NCBI RefSeq assembly: GCF_023703085.1
Contig: NZ_JAMQJY010000002.1
Coordinates: 434,001 to 498,000 of the forward strand
Source: Alkalicoccobacillus plakortidis
GTDB lineage: Bacteria; Bacillota; Bacilli; Bacillales; Bacillaceae_D
Length of the DNA stretch: 64,000 bases
Direction: 5' to 3'
Part shown: piece by piece, positions 54,852-63,323 of the stretch
Numbering within the stretch: position 1 is the stretch's first letter
How the letters are laid out: each line of letters opens with the position of its first letter
The notes under the pieces: generated by a model
What the model was told of the DNA's origin: nothing
What the model saw: only the letters and a program-made list of their open reading frames with translations
The model's database searches: none
Made by a program: the position numbers and the translations under genes

Positions 54852-55685
54852 TTATGGAATTACTTTAAAAATATCACGGTTATTTAATTCCTGAATTGGA
54901 CGATTGTTTTCTGAGGATACTTTTTGTACAGCGTTAATTTGTTCCTCTGATAAACTAATCGGTTCATCTGATACTAACCATGTTACGTTCTCTGTACAAG
55001 GAGGCGTTGTCAGTGATCCTTCATACGTATAAAGACTGTCTAGTTCAGGTATTAGTTCAGTTGCATCAAAATCAACAGCTCGATTAGCTACACCATCAGC
55101 TTTCGGAAGGGCCATCCATACTTTTTTAAGGACTGTGTCTTCTTTGCCTTCGTCAGCCAAAACGCTAATAATTAGCTGTTCTTCATCGTCATTCTCATGA
55201 ACAAGTTGAATCTCTAATGGGTATTCTTCTCCATCAATTGTGTGTTCACTAGGAGTATGTAGAGCAACTTGATGAAGTCTATAGTCTTCTTCATTAAGAG
55301 TAAGTGTATTATTATCTAGATCAAACGAATTAGCTTGAAATATTTCATCATTATCCTCTACCGAGTAAATGGTTTCATTATAATCAAATTCTAACTCTTG
55401 TTCTAATTCTTTCACAGAAGACTTCGGTTCAGTTTCAATATCAATCGGTGACTGATTTGTCCCTTTACCACATGCTTTATACTCTGAACTTAAGGATTCC
55501 CAATAATTCGGACCTTCTTTTCCTTCATATGACCACTCAGCTTTTATCGGTGTTAAGAGAGTTTGTTCCTTGTAAAAGAACGTCTCACCTTCAGAACCTG
55601 CAGCCTGTGCGGGGTAACTAAAACCTACACTTGCTATCAGAAACGTTACAATAAGCAAAACAAAAGCTCGTTTTGTATGTTTCAA
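54852..55685 (-). CDS. Secreted alpha-carbonic-anhydrase-like protein lacking two zinc ligands
   Basis: About 277 residues: signal peptide (to AQAAG), then an alpha carbonic anhydrase fold with WSYEGKEGPNYWESL, NQSPIDIETEP, HTPSEHTIDGEEYPLEIQLVH and SLTTPPCTENVTWLV. In active enzymes zinc is held by two histidines in FHFH and one in ExHLVH. Here these read VALH and EIQLVH: His94 is Ala and His119 is Gln (human CA II numbering), leaving only His96. Loss of hydratase activity is therefore predicted. The gating Thr in SLTTPPCTE is kept. AAAGGATG is best placed for the TTG at 55685. It may act as a binding or structural protein. Confidence 0.9.
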   Translation of the reverse strand: MKHTKRAFVLLIVTFLIASVGFSYPAQAAGSEGETFFYKEQTLLTPIKAEWSYEGKEGPNYWESLSSEYKACGKGTNQSPIDIETEPKSSVKELEQELEFDYNETIYSVEDNDEIFQANSFDLDNNTLTLNEEDYRLHQVALHTPSEHTIDGEEYPLEIQLVHENDDEEQLIISVLADEGKEDTVLKKVWMALPKADGVANRAVDFDATELIPELDSLYTYEGSLTTPPCTENVTWLVSDEPISLSEEQINAVQKVSSENNRPIQELNNRDIFKVIP

Positions 55686-55798
55686 TCTATTCATCCTTTC
55701 TATTTGCAGAAAGCACTAGCGTATTCTTATGACATCATACATGAAAATAATAAAAAAAAAACCCAAAAACATAATTCGTAATCAAACTGCAAACTATA

Positions 55799-55851
55799 TT
55801 GACATAAATATACTGAAAACATATAATATATATGAGCATATGATCATATAT
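55799..55851 (+). promoter_or_regulatory. czrA promoter and candidate CzrA operator
   Basis: TTGACA (55799-55804) and TATAAT (55822-55827) are 17 bases apart, a perfect SigA promoter. TATATGAGCATATGATCATATA at about 55830-55851 is a near-palindrome over the expected transcript start, the place and type of site used by ArsR/SmtB metal sensors. Autoregulation by zinc is the likely logic. Confidence 0.75.
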
Positions 55852-55866
55852 AAGGATGTGTATCTA

Positions 55867-56190
55867 ATGAATGATAAAAATTCATCTTCACCGAATTCAA
55901 AGCAACTAGACGAAGAAACACTCTTTGTCGTTTCCCAAACTTTTAAAGCTTTAGCTGACCCAACTCGCATTCGAATCCTGCATGTCCTTTCAACAGAAGA
56001 ATGTTCTGTTTCTGAACTAGTAGAACGATTACATCTTCTACAATCAACCATTTCACATCAGCTTCGATTTTTAAAGAATTTACGCCTAGTAAAGTCTAGA
56101 CGTGAAGGAAAGATGATGTATTACACAGCAAGTGATGAACACGTTACAAATGTATTAAAACAAATGATTCAACACGCACTACACGAATAG
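55867..56190 (+). CDS. czrA: ArsR/SmtB-family metal-sensing repressor CzrA-like
   Basis: A 107-residue winged-helix repressor: [25 protein letters not shown], then [62 protein letters not shown]. The C-terminal helix carries Asp-x-His and two further histidines (DEHV and QHALHE), the alpha-5 zinc site typical of CzrA/SmtB. The frame opens earlier (55729), but AAGGATGTG before the ATG at 55867 and the promoter position decide the start. The zinc exporter czcD follows 11 bases downstream. Confidence 0.9.
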   Translation: MNDKNSSSPNSKQLDEETLFVVSQTFKALADPTRIRILHVLSTEECSVSELVERLHLLQSTISHQLRFLKNLRLVKSRREGKMMYYTASDEHVTNVLKQMIQHALHE

Positions 56191-56201
56191 GAGGGTCTAT
56201 C

Positions 56202-57107
56202 ATGGATAATCATTCACATCACGACCATAGCCATTCACATACCTCTAACAAAAAAGCATTGTTCATTAGTTTTATCCTTATTACTACGTTTATGATTGTT
56301 GAGGTAATTGGTGGATTTTGGACAAATAGCTTAGCTCTTCTATCTGATGCCGGACATATGTTAAGTGATGCGGCAGCACTTGGATTAAGCTTACTGGCAT
56401 TTAAAATTGGAGAGTCCTCTGCAAATTCAAATAAAACCTTTGGATATAGACGTTTTGAGATCTTAGCTGCTTTTTTAAACGGTGTAACTCTTATCGCCAT
56501 CTCCCTTTATATATTTTGGGAAGCTGCAAACCGTTTTGTCGAGCCACCTGAAGTCGCAAGTGGTGGCATGCTAGTCATTGCCACGTTAGGATTATTCATT
56601 AATATTCTTGTTGCTTGGATACTGATGCGAGGCGGGGACACAAAGAATAATTTGAATATGAGAAGTGCCTTTTTACATGTATTAGGTGACTTATTAGGTT
56701 CAGTAGGAGCCATTGCGGCCGGTCTTCTTATTCTTTTCTTTAATTGGTACCTAGCTGATCCGATCGCTAGTGTATTAGTAGCTATCTTAGTCTTAATAAG
56801 TGGATGGCGTGTCACAAAAGACGCCTTCCATGTTCTAATGGAAGGTAAACCAGCATCTGTTGATATTGTTAAAGTTAAACACGAGTTATTGTCACTAGAA
56901 GGCGTTAAAGATGTACACGACTTACATGTTTGGTCTATTACATCAGACTTCTTATCATTTAGCTGTCATCTTGTTGTGAGTGACCCAATTAATCGAGATC
57001 AACTGCTTCAAGAAGCTTCCTACATCTTGGAGTCCAATCACGGATTAAAACACGTGACGATTCAGATTGAAGGGGATGGATACGTGGAGTGTCATCCTTG
57101 TTATTAG
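56202..57107 (+). CDS. czcD: Cation diffusion facilitator CzcD, zinc exporter
   Basis: CzcD exports zinc (and related divalent cations) in exchange for protons or potassium. The 301-residue protein has a histidine-rich N-terminus (MDNHSHHDHSHSHTSN), six membrane helices, and the zinc site pairs in LLSDAGHMLSDAAAL (helix 2) and FLHVLGDLLGSVGAI (helix 5). The cytoplasmic C-terminal domain has GVKDVHDLHVWSITSDFLSFSCHLVV. AGGAGGGTCTATC precedes the ATG. Operon with czrA. Confidence 0.95.
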   Translation: MDNHSHHDHSHSHTSNKKALFISFILITTFMIVEVIGGFWTNSLALLSDAGHMLSDAAALGLSLLAFKIGESSANSNKTFGYRRFEILAAFLNGVTLIAISLYIFWEAANRFVEPPEVASGGMLVIATLGLFINILVAWILMRGGDTKNNLNMRSAFLHVLGDLLGSVGAIAAGLLILFFNWYLADPIASVLVAILVLISGWRVTKDAFHVLMEGKPASVDIVKVKHELLSLEGVKDVHDLHVWSITSDFLSFSCHLVVSDPINRDQLLQEASYILESNHGLKHVTIQIEGDGYVECHPCY

Positions 57108-57129
57108 ATAACCGATAGTATCACCAATG

Positions 57130-57300
57130 CCGAACCCTTATGTTGTTTGACTCACATAAGGGTTCGGTTTTTTGTCCTTTAAAAGGGGGGAAGGTTACCG
57201 CTCCGTGTATGTCCTACGCTATTTTTCGCCTCACTTTCAAAGGGGATTGAGTTAATGTGGTATTAGCGACATTCTGTTGTAGCTGTGCTATTTATCTAAA
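57130..57300 (+). repeat. Composite repeat, copy B: covarying terminator hairpin plus CCGCTCCG block
   Basis: The hairpin 57130-57167 (CCGAACCCTTATGT with ACATAAGGGTTCGG) ends czcD and is followed by TTTTTTGTCCTTTAAA, CCGCTCCG at 57198-57205, TGTATGTCC directly after, and GGGATTGAGTTA near 57243. The order and approximate spacing match the copies at 38700-39069 (minus strand) and 44327. No gene lies between it and the sigma factor promoter. Confidence 0.75.
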
Positions 57301-57363
57301 TAATTCGTTTTTCATATCATCTGTATAGTTATGTCAAAGACTTTTAAACTTTTTCCGATTAAT

Positions 57364-57390
57364 TGAAACGTTTTCTACCTACTTGTCGTC
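57364..57390 (+). promoter_or_regulatory. ECF-type promoter upstream of the sigma factor gene
   Basis: TGAAAC (57364-57369) and CGTC (57387-57390) are 17 bases apart, matching promoters read by Bacillus ECF sigma factors such as SigW, SigV and SigX. It suggests autoregulation of the downstream gene. Confidence 0.7.
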
Positions 57391-57422
57391 TAACTATATG
57401 AAACCTGGGAGGGAGGGACAAA

Positions 57423-57959
57423 ATGCCAAAAAATAAGCGATCAAAAAAACTAGACGCTCATACATTTCAAACACTTGTTTCCAAAGAAAAGGATCAGTTA
57501 TATCGAATGGCATTTATGTATACACGAAATGAGCAAGACGCTCTTGAGCTTTTTCAAGAGACTCTTTACAAAGCCTATAAAAACTTTCACACACTCAATC
57601 AGAAAGAATACTTTTCAACTTGGATTATAAAAATTCAAATGAACTTATTTTATGATCAACTAAAAAAACAAAAAAATCATATGTTTATCCCATTAGATTC
57701 ATTCCATGAAAGTCAGCTCCCTTTTATTAAAGAAGACATTTCTATTGATGAAAAAATTGATTTACTATCTGCCTTAAGTCAATTAACTCACCATAATAAA
57801 ACCGTTCTTTTTCTCAGATTTTATAAAGATTTAACAGTAAGAGAGATTGCAGATATTCTTGACTATCCAGAAGGAACCATTAAAACCCAAATTCATCGTG
57901 CACTAAAGCAACTAAAACAAGTCATTGGCGAGGGGGATTCTAATGAAGCTATCAAATAA
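57423..57959 (+). CDS. ECF RNA polymerase sigma factor
   Basis: The 178-residue sigma-70 family protein has region 2 (LVSKEKDQLYRMAFMYTRNEQDALELFQETLYKAYKNFHTL, with the -10 recognition helix ending STWIIKIQMNLFYDQLKKQ) and region 4 (LSQLTHHNKTVLFLRFYKDLTVREIADILDYPEGTIKTQIHRALKQLKQ). It is close in layout to the SigV/SigM/SigX group, but I cannot choose among them. GGGAGGGAGGG precedes the ATG. The next gene overlaps its end by 17 bases and looks like its anti-sigma factor. Confidence 0.92.
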   Translation: MPKNKRSKKLDAHTFQTLVSKEKDQLYRMAFMYTRNEQDALELFQETLYKAYKNFHTLNQKEYFSTWIIKIQMNLFYDQLKKQKNHMFIPLDSFHESQLPFIKEDISIDEKIDLLSALSQLTHHNKTVLFLRFYKDLTVREIADILDYPEGTIKTQIHRALKQLKQVIGEGDSNEAIK

Positions 57960-58635
57960 ATTCAAACGGGATTTTGATAAAGTTCCTATTCCGCATGCTA
58001 AAATGAATGAAATCATTCAGGAGTTTAATCCAACTTCAAAGCCTAGGAAACGTTCACCATTGATTTTAGCCGCATCTATTCTGGTCATTGTGCTAAGCAT
58101 TTCTTTTATCACACATACTTTACAACAAAATCGTTTGGCAAGTGATCAAGAAATAACAGTGTTCTCAAGTGCAGGTGATTACGCCACATTTAGCCGTATA
58201 GATGAATTAATAAAAATGAGTGATTTGATTGTAAGAGGAACTGTATCTGCTGCGGAAACGAAAACGATTGATATATCTACTAACTCAGAAGAAATTGCAA
58301 TGATGCCCTACGTAGTCTCTACAATAACAATTACTGACCAATATAAAAGTAATGACAGACCCATTAACCAAGAAGAGATCTTAGTTAAACAGACCATTAA
58401 TGACGTAGCGAGTGGTATCCACATGAGTACAGCTGACGAAAGTGCCTTGGAGATAGGAAATGAATATATTCTATTTCTATCTACGTTTGATGATGACACA
58501 CCAGCATCTTTAATTAATCCTTCACAAGGACTGTACATCGTTCAAAATGAAGAGCTAACAGGACTTGGCATGTATCACATCGATACTACAATTGAGGAAA
58601 TTCAAGAAATGATAAACGAACAGAAAACCCGCTAG
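57943..58635 (+). CDS. Probable membrane-bound anti-sigma factor
   Basis: The 230-residue protein has a cytoplasmic N-terminus of about 40 residues (MKLSNKFKRDFDKVPIPHAKMNEIIQEF), one membrane helix (SPLILAASILVIVLSISFITHTL) and an extracytoplasmic domain of about 165 residues (DELIKMSDLIVRGTVSAAETKT and on). The topology and tight coupling to an ECF sigma gene are those of anti-sigma factors. It lacks a recognisable zinc-binding ZAS motif in the N-terminus. GAGGGGG precedes the ATG at 57943. A terminator follows directly. Confidence 0.8.
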   Translation: MKLSNKFKRDFDKVPIPHAKMNEIIQEFNPTSKPRKRSPLILAASILVIVLSISFITHTLQQNRLASDQEITVFSSAGDYATFSRIDELIKMSDLIVRGTVSAAETKTIDISTNSEEIAMMPYVVSTITITDQYKSNDRPINQEEILVKQTINDVASGIHMSTADESALEIGNEYILFLSTFDDDTPASLINPSQGLYIVQNEELTGLGMYHIDTTIEEIQEMINEQKTR

Positions 58636-58655
58636 AAGTAGCGGGTTTAATTCGT
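58621..58655 (+). terminator. Intrinsic terminator after the anti-sigma gene
   Basis: AACCCGCTA and TAGCGGGTT with a GAAG loop; the T tract is short (TTTAATT). It overlaps the stop codon. Confidence 0.75.
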
Positions 58656-58706
58656 TCCGTAAAATTAAGAAAGAAGATATTTATAGCAAAACAAACTTGA
58701 ATTTGG

Positions 58707-59035
58707 CAAGCAAGATGGTAGTTCAAGTGACATAAGGAATTAAAAATGAACATTTTTATTAAATGCATTGGAACTTGTGCGATGACCAAGAAGCATCCCT
58801 CTTTTGCCAAGAAGGATCGCGATCAGAGCAAGAGCTCGTGCTCCTTATCAAGAGAGATCCCCTCCGCATCAAGAGCGATGCGGGGCTTTCCAAGAGCATA
58901 CCCTCAATACAAAGAGCGATGCATCTATTACCACGATACTACCCTCGAGACCAAGAAAGTAGCTGACTCTAGCAAGAGCTTTGCTTTTTTCACCAAGAGG
59001 ATCACTCGTTTAGTAAGAGCGTTCTACAGACAAGA
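58707..59035. repeat. Second degenerate array with a 20-21 bp period and the shared 48 bp core module
   Basis: CAAGA or CAAGG/CAAGT heads fall at 58711 and 58724, then after the module at 58787, 58808, 58829, 58849, 58870, 58891, 58910, about 58932 (degenerate), 58952, 58973, 58994, 59014 and 59031. Spacing is mostly 20 or 21. The module at 58730-58777 begins ACATAAGGAAT, contains AACATTTTTATTAA and ends GAACTTG, aligning with 18937-18983 at roughly 80 percent. Here the long arm follows the module, whereas in the first array it precedes it. A 103-codon frame across this array (58746-59057) has no ribosome binding site and is not called. Confidence 0.8.
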
Positions 59036-59046
59036 TAGACGTTATA

Positions 59047-61952
59047 TTAGCTTTTAAGATTTTCTTTACGTCTCCGTTGATAGAAATACAACACAACTCC
59101 AAGGATTAATAATGTTAATCCCGTAGCTAGATAGCCAACTATTTCTGTTGCTGTTTTAGGAAGCATACCACCAAATTTTGAAGAATTAGATTTAGTGTCA
59201 TCTATCTTATTGTTTGAATGATCTAGTTTGTTGGTACCATCCGTTGAATTCTTTTTTGGTTCAGATGTATCCTTTGGTTCTTCTCCTCCTGGTTGTTCTC
59301 CTGGTGGATTGGTTGGTTCTTCTCCTCCTGGCTGTTCTCCTGGTGGATTGGTTGGTTCTTCCCCTCCTGGCTGTTCTCCTGGTGGATTGGTTGGTTCTTC
59401 CCCTCCTGGCTGTTCTCCTGGTGGATTGGTCGGCTCCTCTCCTCCTGGCTGTTCTCCTGGTGGTTCTGTCGGTCCCTCTCCTCCTGGCTGTTCTCCCGGT
59501 GGATCTGTCGGTTCCTCTCCTCCTGGCTGTTCTCCTGGTGGATTGGTTGGTTCTCCTCCTCCTGGCTGCTCTCCTGGTGGATCTGTCGGTTCCTCTCCTC
59601 CTGGTGGATTGGTTGGTTCTTCTTCAATAGGCTCAAATGCTTGGTCGGAAAAAGCTCCAAGCATTATATAACTTGTTATAATTCTCGTGATCCTTTACTG
59701 TTTGTGCATAGTATTGTAACGATAGATCTGCAAATTCCTGTTGATACGTGTCTCGATCCATTAATGTATAGGCCTGCTGCGCAAATTCAGTATTACCGAT
59801 TGAGTTGGCAGCTCTAATATGTGCATAAGCTGATGCCTTGGCGCTATAAAAGAGAAATGAATCAAAGTCTTCTCCATTTCTGAATGAAGATTGATCAAAT
59901 TCATCCTTATAAGCTGAGCGCTCTTTGACTAAAAAGGAATGTTGATCCGTTAATAAGGTGCCCCAGTGAATATCTGGATAATTATGTAGGGCAGACATAC
60001 CAGCAATTGTGCGATCAGAATGGGTCGCATAAGCTGGTGTTTTTCCTACTCCTGCTCTGTCCACTGCAGAAGGAAGTTGCGACTTCACATCTAAAATAAT
60101 ATCATCTTGTTGGCCAGATGTTGCCCCTTCAATTAGGACATAAAATCTTTCGGTTCCAAGACTGCCTAACCCTGCATCTGTTCGTCTAGCAATATCCTTC
60201 ACCTCAAAATATTCTGCTCCAACTTCATTCAGAATTTCTGCGTTAATTCCACTTACATAGGTCTGCCAACTACCTAACAATTCCTTTCTTTCTTCATCAC
60301 TCACTTCGGCTAATCGAGCGTTAGAAGGGTCAAGTCGTCTTTCTCCTTCAACCATCTGTGTCCATCTTCCAAGCTCAGAAAATGGATCAATGGATGCTAT
60401 ACCTGCGGCTGTATCTCCAACAAATCCCGATAATTGGTCAGCTGTAAATCTATACTCATCGACATTTATTTCTTGATCGATGACTTCTTTTAAAGCGTCT
60501 TTGTAATAGGTGCTGTAAGAATCTAGTGCTTCATTCATACTCTCATGATCATATTGGAGAGCTTGGTGCTACATCATTTAACAAATAAAGACTTGTACCA
60601 AACCTTAACAAGTCGTAGTAATAAGGAGCTACAGCTACTTCATCAAAATCATTAAAATCAAAAATAGCCTCTTTCTTTCCATTTCCATAAAACCCTATGT
60701 TCTCAATATGTAAATCACCGGTAATCCATGTATCTAATGAAGACGTAATTGACCACTCATTTGGAACAATTAAACCATCGCCGACATCCTCAAAAAACAA
60801 ATGCGCAGTTCCTCGATAGAAAGAAAAAGGACTTGCCTGAAGTAAGGCTAATTTGGTGTTACGTACGTCTTGATCCTGGATATAGCGGTTATTTTCAATT
60901 AATCGTTTGGTCAATGTCGCTAAACGTAACTCTCCATCTTTTACATCCAAGTCAGACAAATCTTTTGAATCATCTTTTGGAATGACAAAATCAACATCCT
61001 CAATCAGATCATAGTACGAAGATACTGGCGAGAAGTCCGTCAACCCTGGATTATCACGTAGATTCAATCGCACAGTTAAAAATTGATGATTCCTTAATGC
61101 TTCAATCGATGTAATTTGGTTATCTCTAAGGTTTAGATCATTTAATAATGGTAAATTAGCTAGAACTGAAATATCTGAGATTTGATTTCGTCTCATTGTG
61201 ATTACTTCAAGCTTTGTTAAATGAGTTAATGCACTAAGATCAGAAATTTCATTCGTATGGATATTTAATTCAGTAAGCTCTGTTAATCCTCGAATTGGTT
61301 CAAGGTCATTGACCGCGTTCTCTCTAAGGTTTAATTCTTTTAATTGAATAAAATTAGATACCACTTCAATAGAAGATAAACCATTCTCACGAACATCAAA
61401 TTTCTCTAATTGATGAAGAGTATGTAATGGGCTTAAATCCTTTACGCTATTAGTACGTAAACTAAGTTTCTTTAAATTTGTAAGCTTAGAAAGGCTTGTC
61501 ACATCTGTGATTTGATTTGCTTCTAGTTTCAAATCTTCAAGCTGAGTCAGTTCTTGTAACGGGCTTAAGTCATGTACTTGGTTATTGGTTAGATCTAATT
61601 CAACGATATTAATAGCATGTTCTAGTCCTGATAGATTGCGAATTCCTCTTTCCTTTGCACCACTTAGCTCTGTGAGACTTGCCAGCGCTTCCTTTGTTAG
61701 TTGATCAAAACCATTTGATTGTACATTTTCGAAAAGCACCTCTTCTAACTTTTCATCTGCAATTGCTAGGACTTCACTTTCTTTTAATTCTTTCTCTTGT
61801 ACCTCACTTTCTTCACTCTCATTAATCTCTTCCATCTGTTCTTGTTCAACCTCATCAATCTCTTCCACTTGTTCTGCAAATGAAGTAGGTGAATACATCA
61901 CTGAAGTGAACAAGGATCCAGCAAGCAATACATGTAGTTGTTTCTTATTCAT
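59047..61952 (-). CDS. Sortase-anchored surface protein: LRR domain plus DUF2252 domain plus Pro/Gly repeats (two frameshifts in this sequence)
   Basis: Three frames join into one protein of about 967 residues. In order: signal peptide (to TSFAEQ); an acidic segment (about 27-62); about ten internalin-type leucine-rich repeats (about 85-310, units such as LTQLEDLKLEANQITDVTSL); a DUF2252 domain (about 320-770) with ASPFSFYRGTAHLFFED, WITGDLHIENIGFY and AIFDFNDFDEVAVAPYYYDLLR; eight 13-residue Pro/Gly repeats; and LPKTA, a hydrophobic helix and QRRRKENLKS, a sortase signal. Joins are near 60563 (VAPALQYDHES) and 59659 (YNAGAFSDQ); both show an extra base in CCAGC. AGGAGGGG precedes the ATG. 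DUF2252 is usually intracellular, so this exported, wall-anchored form is unusual. Confidence 0.88.
59283..59620 (-). repeat. 39 bp coding tandem repeat (13-residue units EEPTNPPGEQPGG)
   Basis: Eight full units of 13 residues and one short unit encode the wall-spanning stalk of the surface protein. Variants are EEPTDPPGEQPGG, GEPTNPPGEQPGG and EGPTEPPGEQPGG; the four units nearest the C-terminus are identical at protein level, a sign of recent unit duplication. Open frames on both strands here are products of the repeat. Confidence 0.92.
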
Positions 61953-62048
61953 CTCATAAACCCCTCCTAATCTTGGTCACTAGTCATTATTCTAGTGGAC
62001 TAAAATATAGAAAAGGTTCAATTTACACATTCGTTACATAACTTTTAC

Positions 62049-62086
62049 AAAAAGAAAAACCCTTTGCACTATGCTACGCAAAGGGT
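62049..62086 (-). terminator. Intrinsic terminator after the Gfo/Idh/MocA gene
   Basis: CCCTTTGC and GCAAAGGG form the stem with a 10-base loop; the minus strand continues TTTTTCTTTTT. It follows the stop at 62095. Confidence 0.88.
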
Positions 62087-62094
62087 AATAATTG

Positions 62095-63173
62095 TTACTC
62101 TGGTAAAATAATTTCCACTTCTCTTCCGGCTTCTGAGGAACGAAGAATACCATCTATGATTGCTTGATTGTACAAAATTTCATGTGCTGGTATAGGAGCT
62201 GGTCTTTCTTCTTTAATTGCTAGCACAAAGTCTCTTACCTTCTCATAAAAGATATCTACATTATGTTGCGTAACCGGTATCGTTGTATCTGCATTTTTCC
62301 AGCTACATCATGATAAAGACTAATTGACCCGATGCCTCCATCCCATACCCCGCTATAAGGACCCGATCCTGCTGGAGTAAGTTTTAATCCTCCTTGCGTT
62401 CCTAAAAACACTGTTGGTCCAAGTGAGTCCATATGCATCGCCCACGAAATCTTAAAGTTTAAAACCTTATTACCCTCTAATCGAATTAAGGCTGTACCAA
62501 AATCCTCTACTTCAAAACGATCAAATTCTGGATGATACAGTTCATTGCGACCAAAATGGTTTGAAGTAAATGCTGAAACAGTTAGTGGTTTCGGGTATCC
62601 TAATGAATTAAGTGCCAGGTCTAATGAATAACAACCAATATCCGCCATAGCTCCAGCACCTGCTAGTGCCTTATTTATAAAGGTTCCGGCTGGCATGCCA
62701 CGTCTTCTTCCGCCACCAAGCTGCACATAATAAACATCTCCAAGCTGACCAGATTGAACGATTTCTTTTACTGTTTTCATGTTCGGGTCATATCTAGGTT
62801 GGAAACCTACAGTAAGCATTTTATCTGCTAATCGTGCTTCTTCAACCATCTGAACACCCTGATCAAGAGTGATAGCTAAGGGCTTCTCTACTAATACATG
62901 CTTACCTGCACGCGAAGAGTCAATGCTCGTTTGATGGTGAGCGATATTCGGGGTACAAATGCTTACACCGTCTAAATCTAGCTCAAGCAGTTTTTTATGA
63001 TCTTCAAATGCTTGCGTATGTGTTAAACCAAGCTTTTCTATAAACTCAGCTGCTTTTCCCGGAACAAGGTCCGCTACCGCAACCACCTCTACATCTTCCA
63101 TACGCTGATATGCACGTGCGTGCGCCTGCGCTATACCCCCACTACCAATTATGCCTATTCTTATCTGACTCAT
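62095..63173 (-). CDS. Gfo/Idh/MocA-family NAD(P)-dependent oxidoreductase (one frameshift in this sequence)
   Basis: About 359 residues. The N-terminal Rossmann fold has RIGIIGSGGIAQAHARAYQRM, followed by the family motif VLVEKPLAITLDQG and GFQPRYDPNMKTVKEIVQSGQLG. The expected C-terminus continues VAGKNADTTIPVTQHN to EVEIILPE in another frame; one base is missing next to GCTGG at about 62299 (a CCCAGC that lost a C would explain it). These enzymes oxidise or reduce sugars, inositols or their derivatives; the substrate is open. The ATG at 63173 (MSQIRIG) is better placed after AGGAG than the ATG at 63179. A cre-like site upstream fits carbon catabolism. Confidence 0.9.
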
Positions 63174-63220
63174 GTTCATCACTCCTAATTGTTTTCAATA
63201 ACAATGTAGACTACTTTTTA

Positions 63221-63239
63221 ATTGTAAGCGTATTCATAA
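63221..63239. promoter_or_regulatory. Candidate CcpA cre site upstream of the oxidoreductase gene
   Basis: ATTGTAAGCGTATTCATAA matches the cre consensus WTGNAANCGNWNNCA at all defined positions. It lies about 50 bases upstream of the minus-strand gene starting at 63173, consistent with catabolite repression. Confidence 0.6.
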
Positions 63240-63323
63240 AATGATTGATGTTTTCTTTTTCATTTTATATGTATTCATAGTTATCTGCAATCAATCCCCC
63301 CTAAAGGAGGTATTGAAACACAT

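Noticed and set aside
58746..59057. A 103-codon plus-strand ORF with a 7-residue-like rhythm
   Set aside because: It is the translation of the 20-21 bp array. It has no ribosome binding site, and the period is not a steady multiple of three, so the rhythm does not hold in one frame.
59214..59817. Several plus-strand low-complexity ORFs (Trp/Phe/Leu/Ser-rich)
   Set aside because: All three frames stay open because of the 39 bp coding repeat on the minus strand; none has a ribosome binding site.
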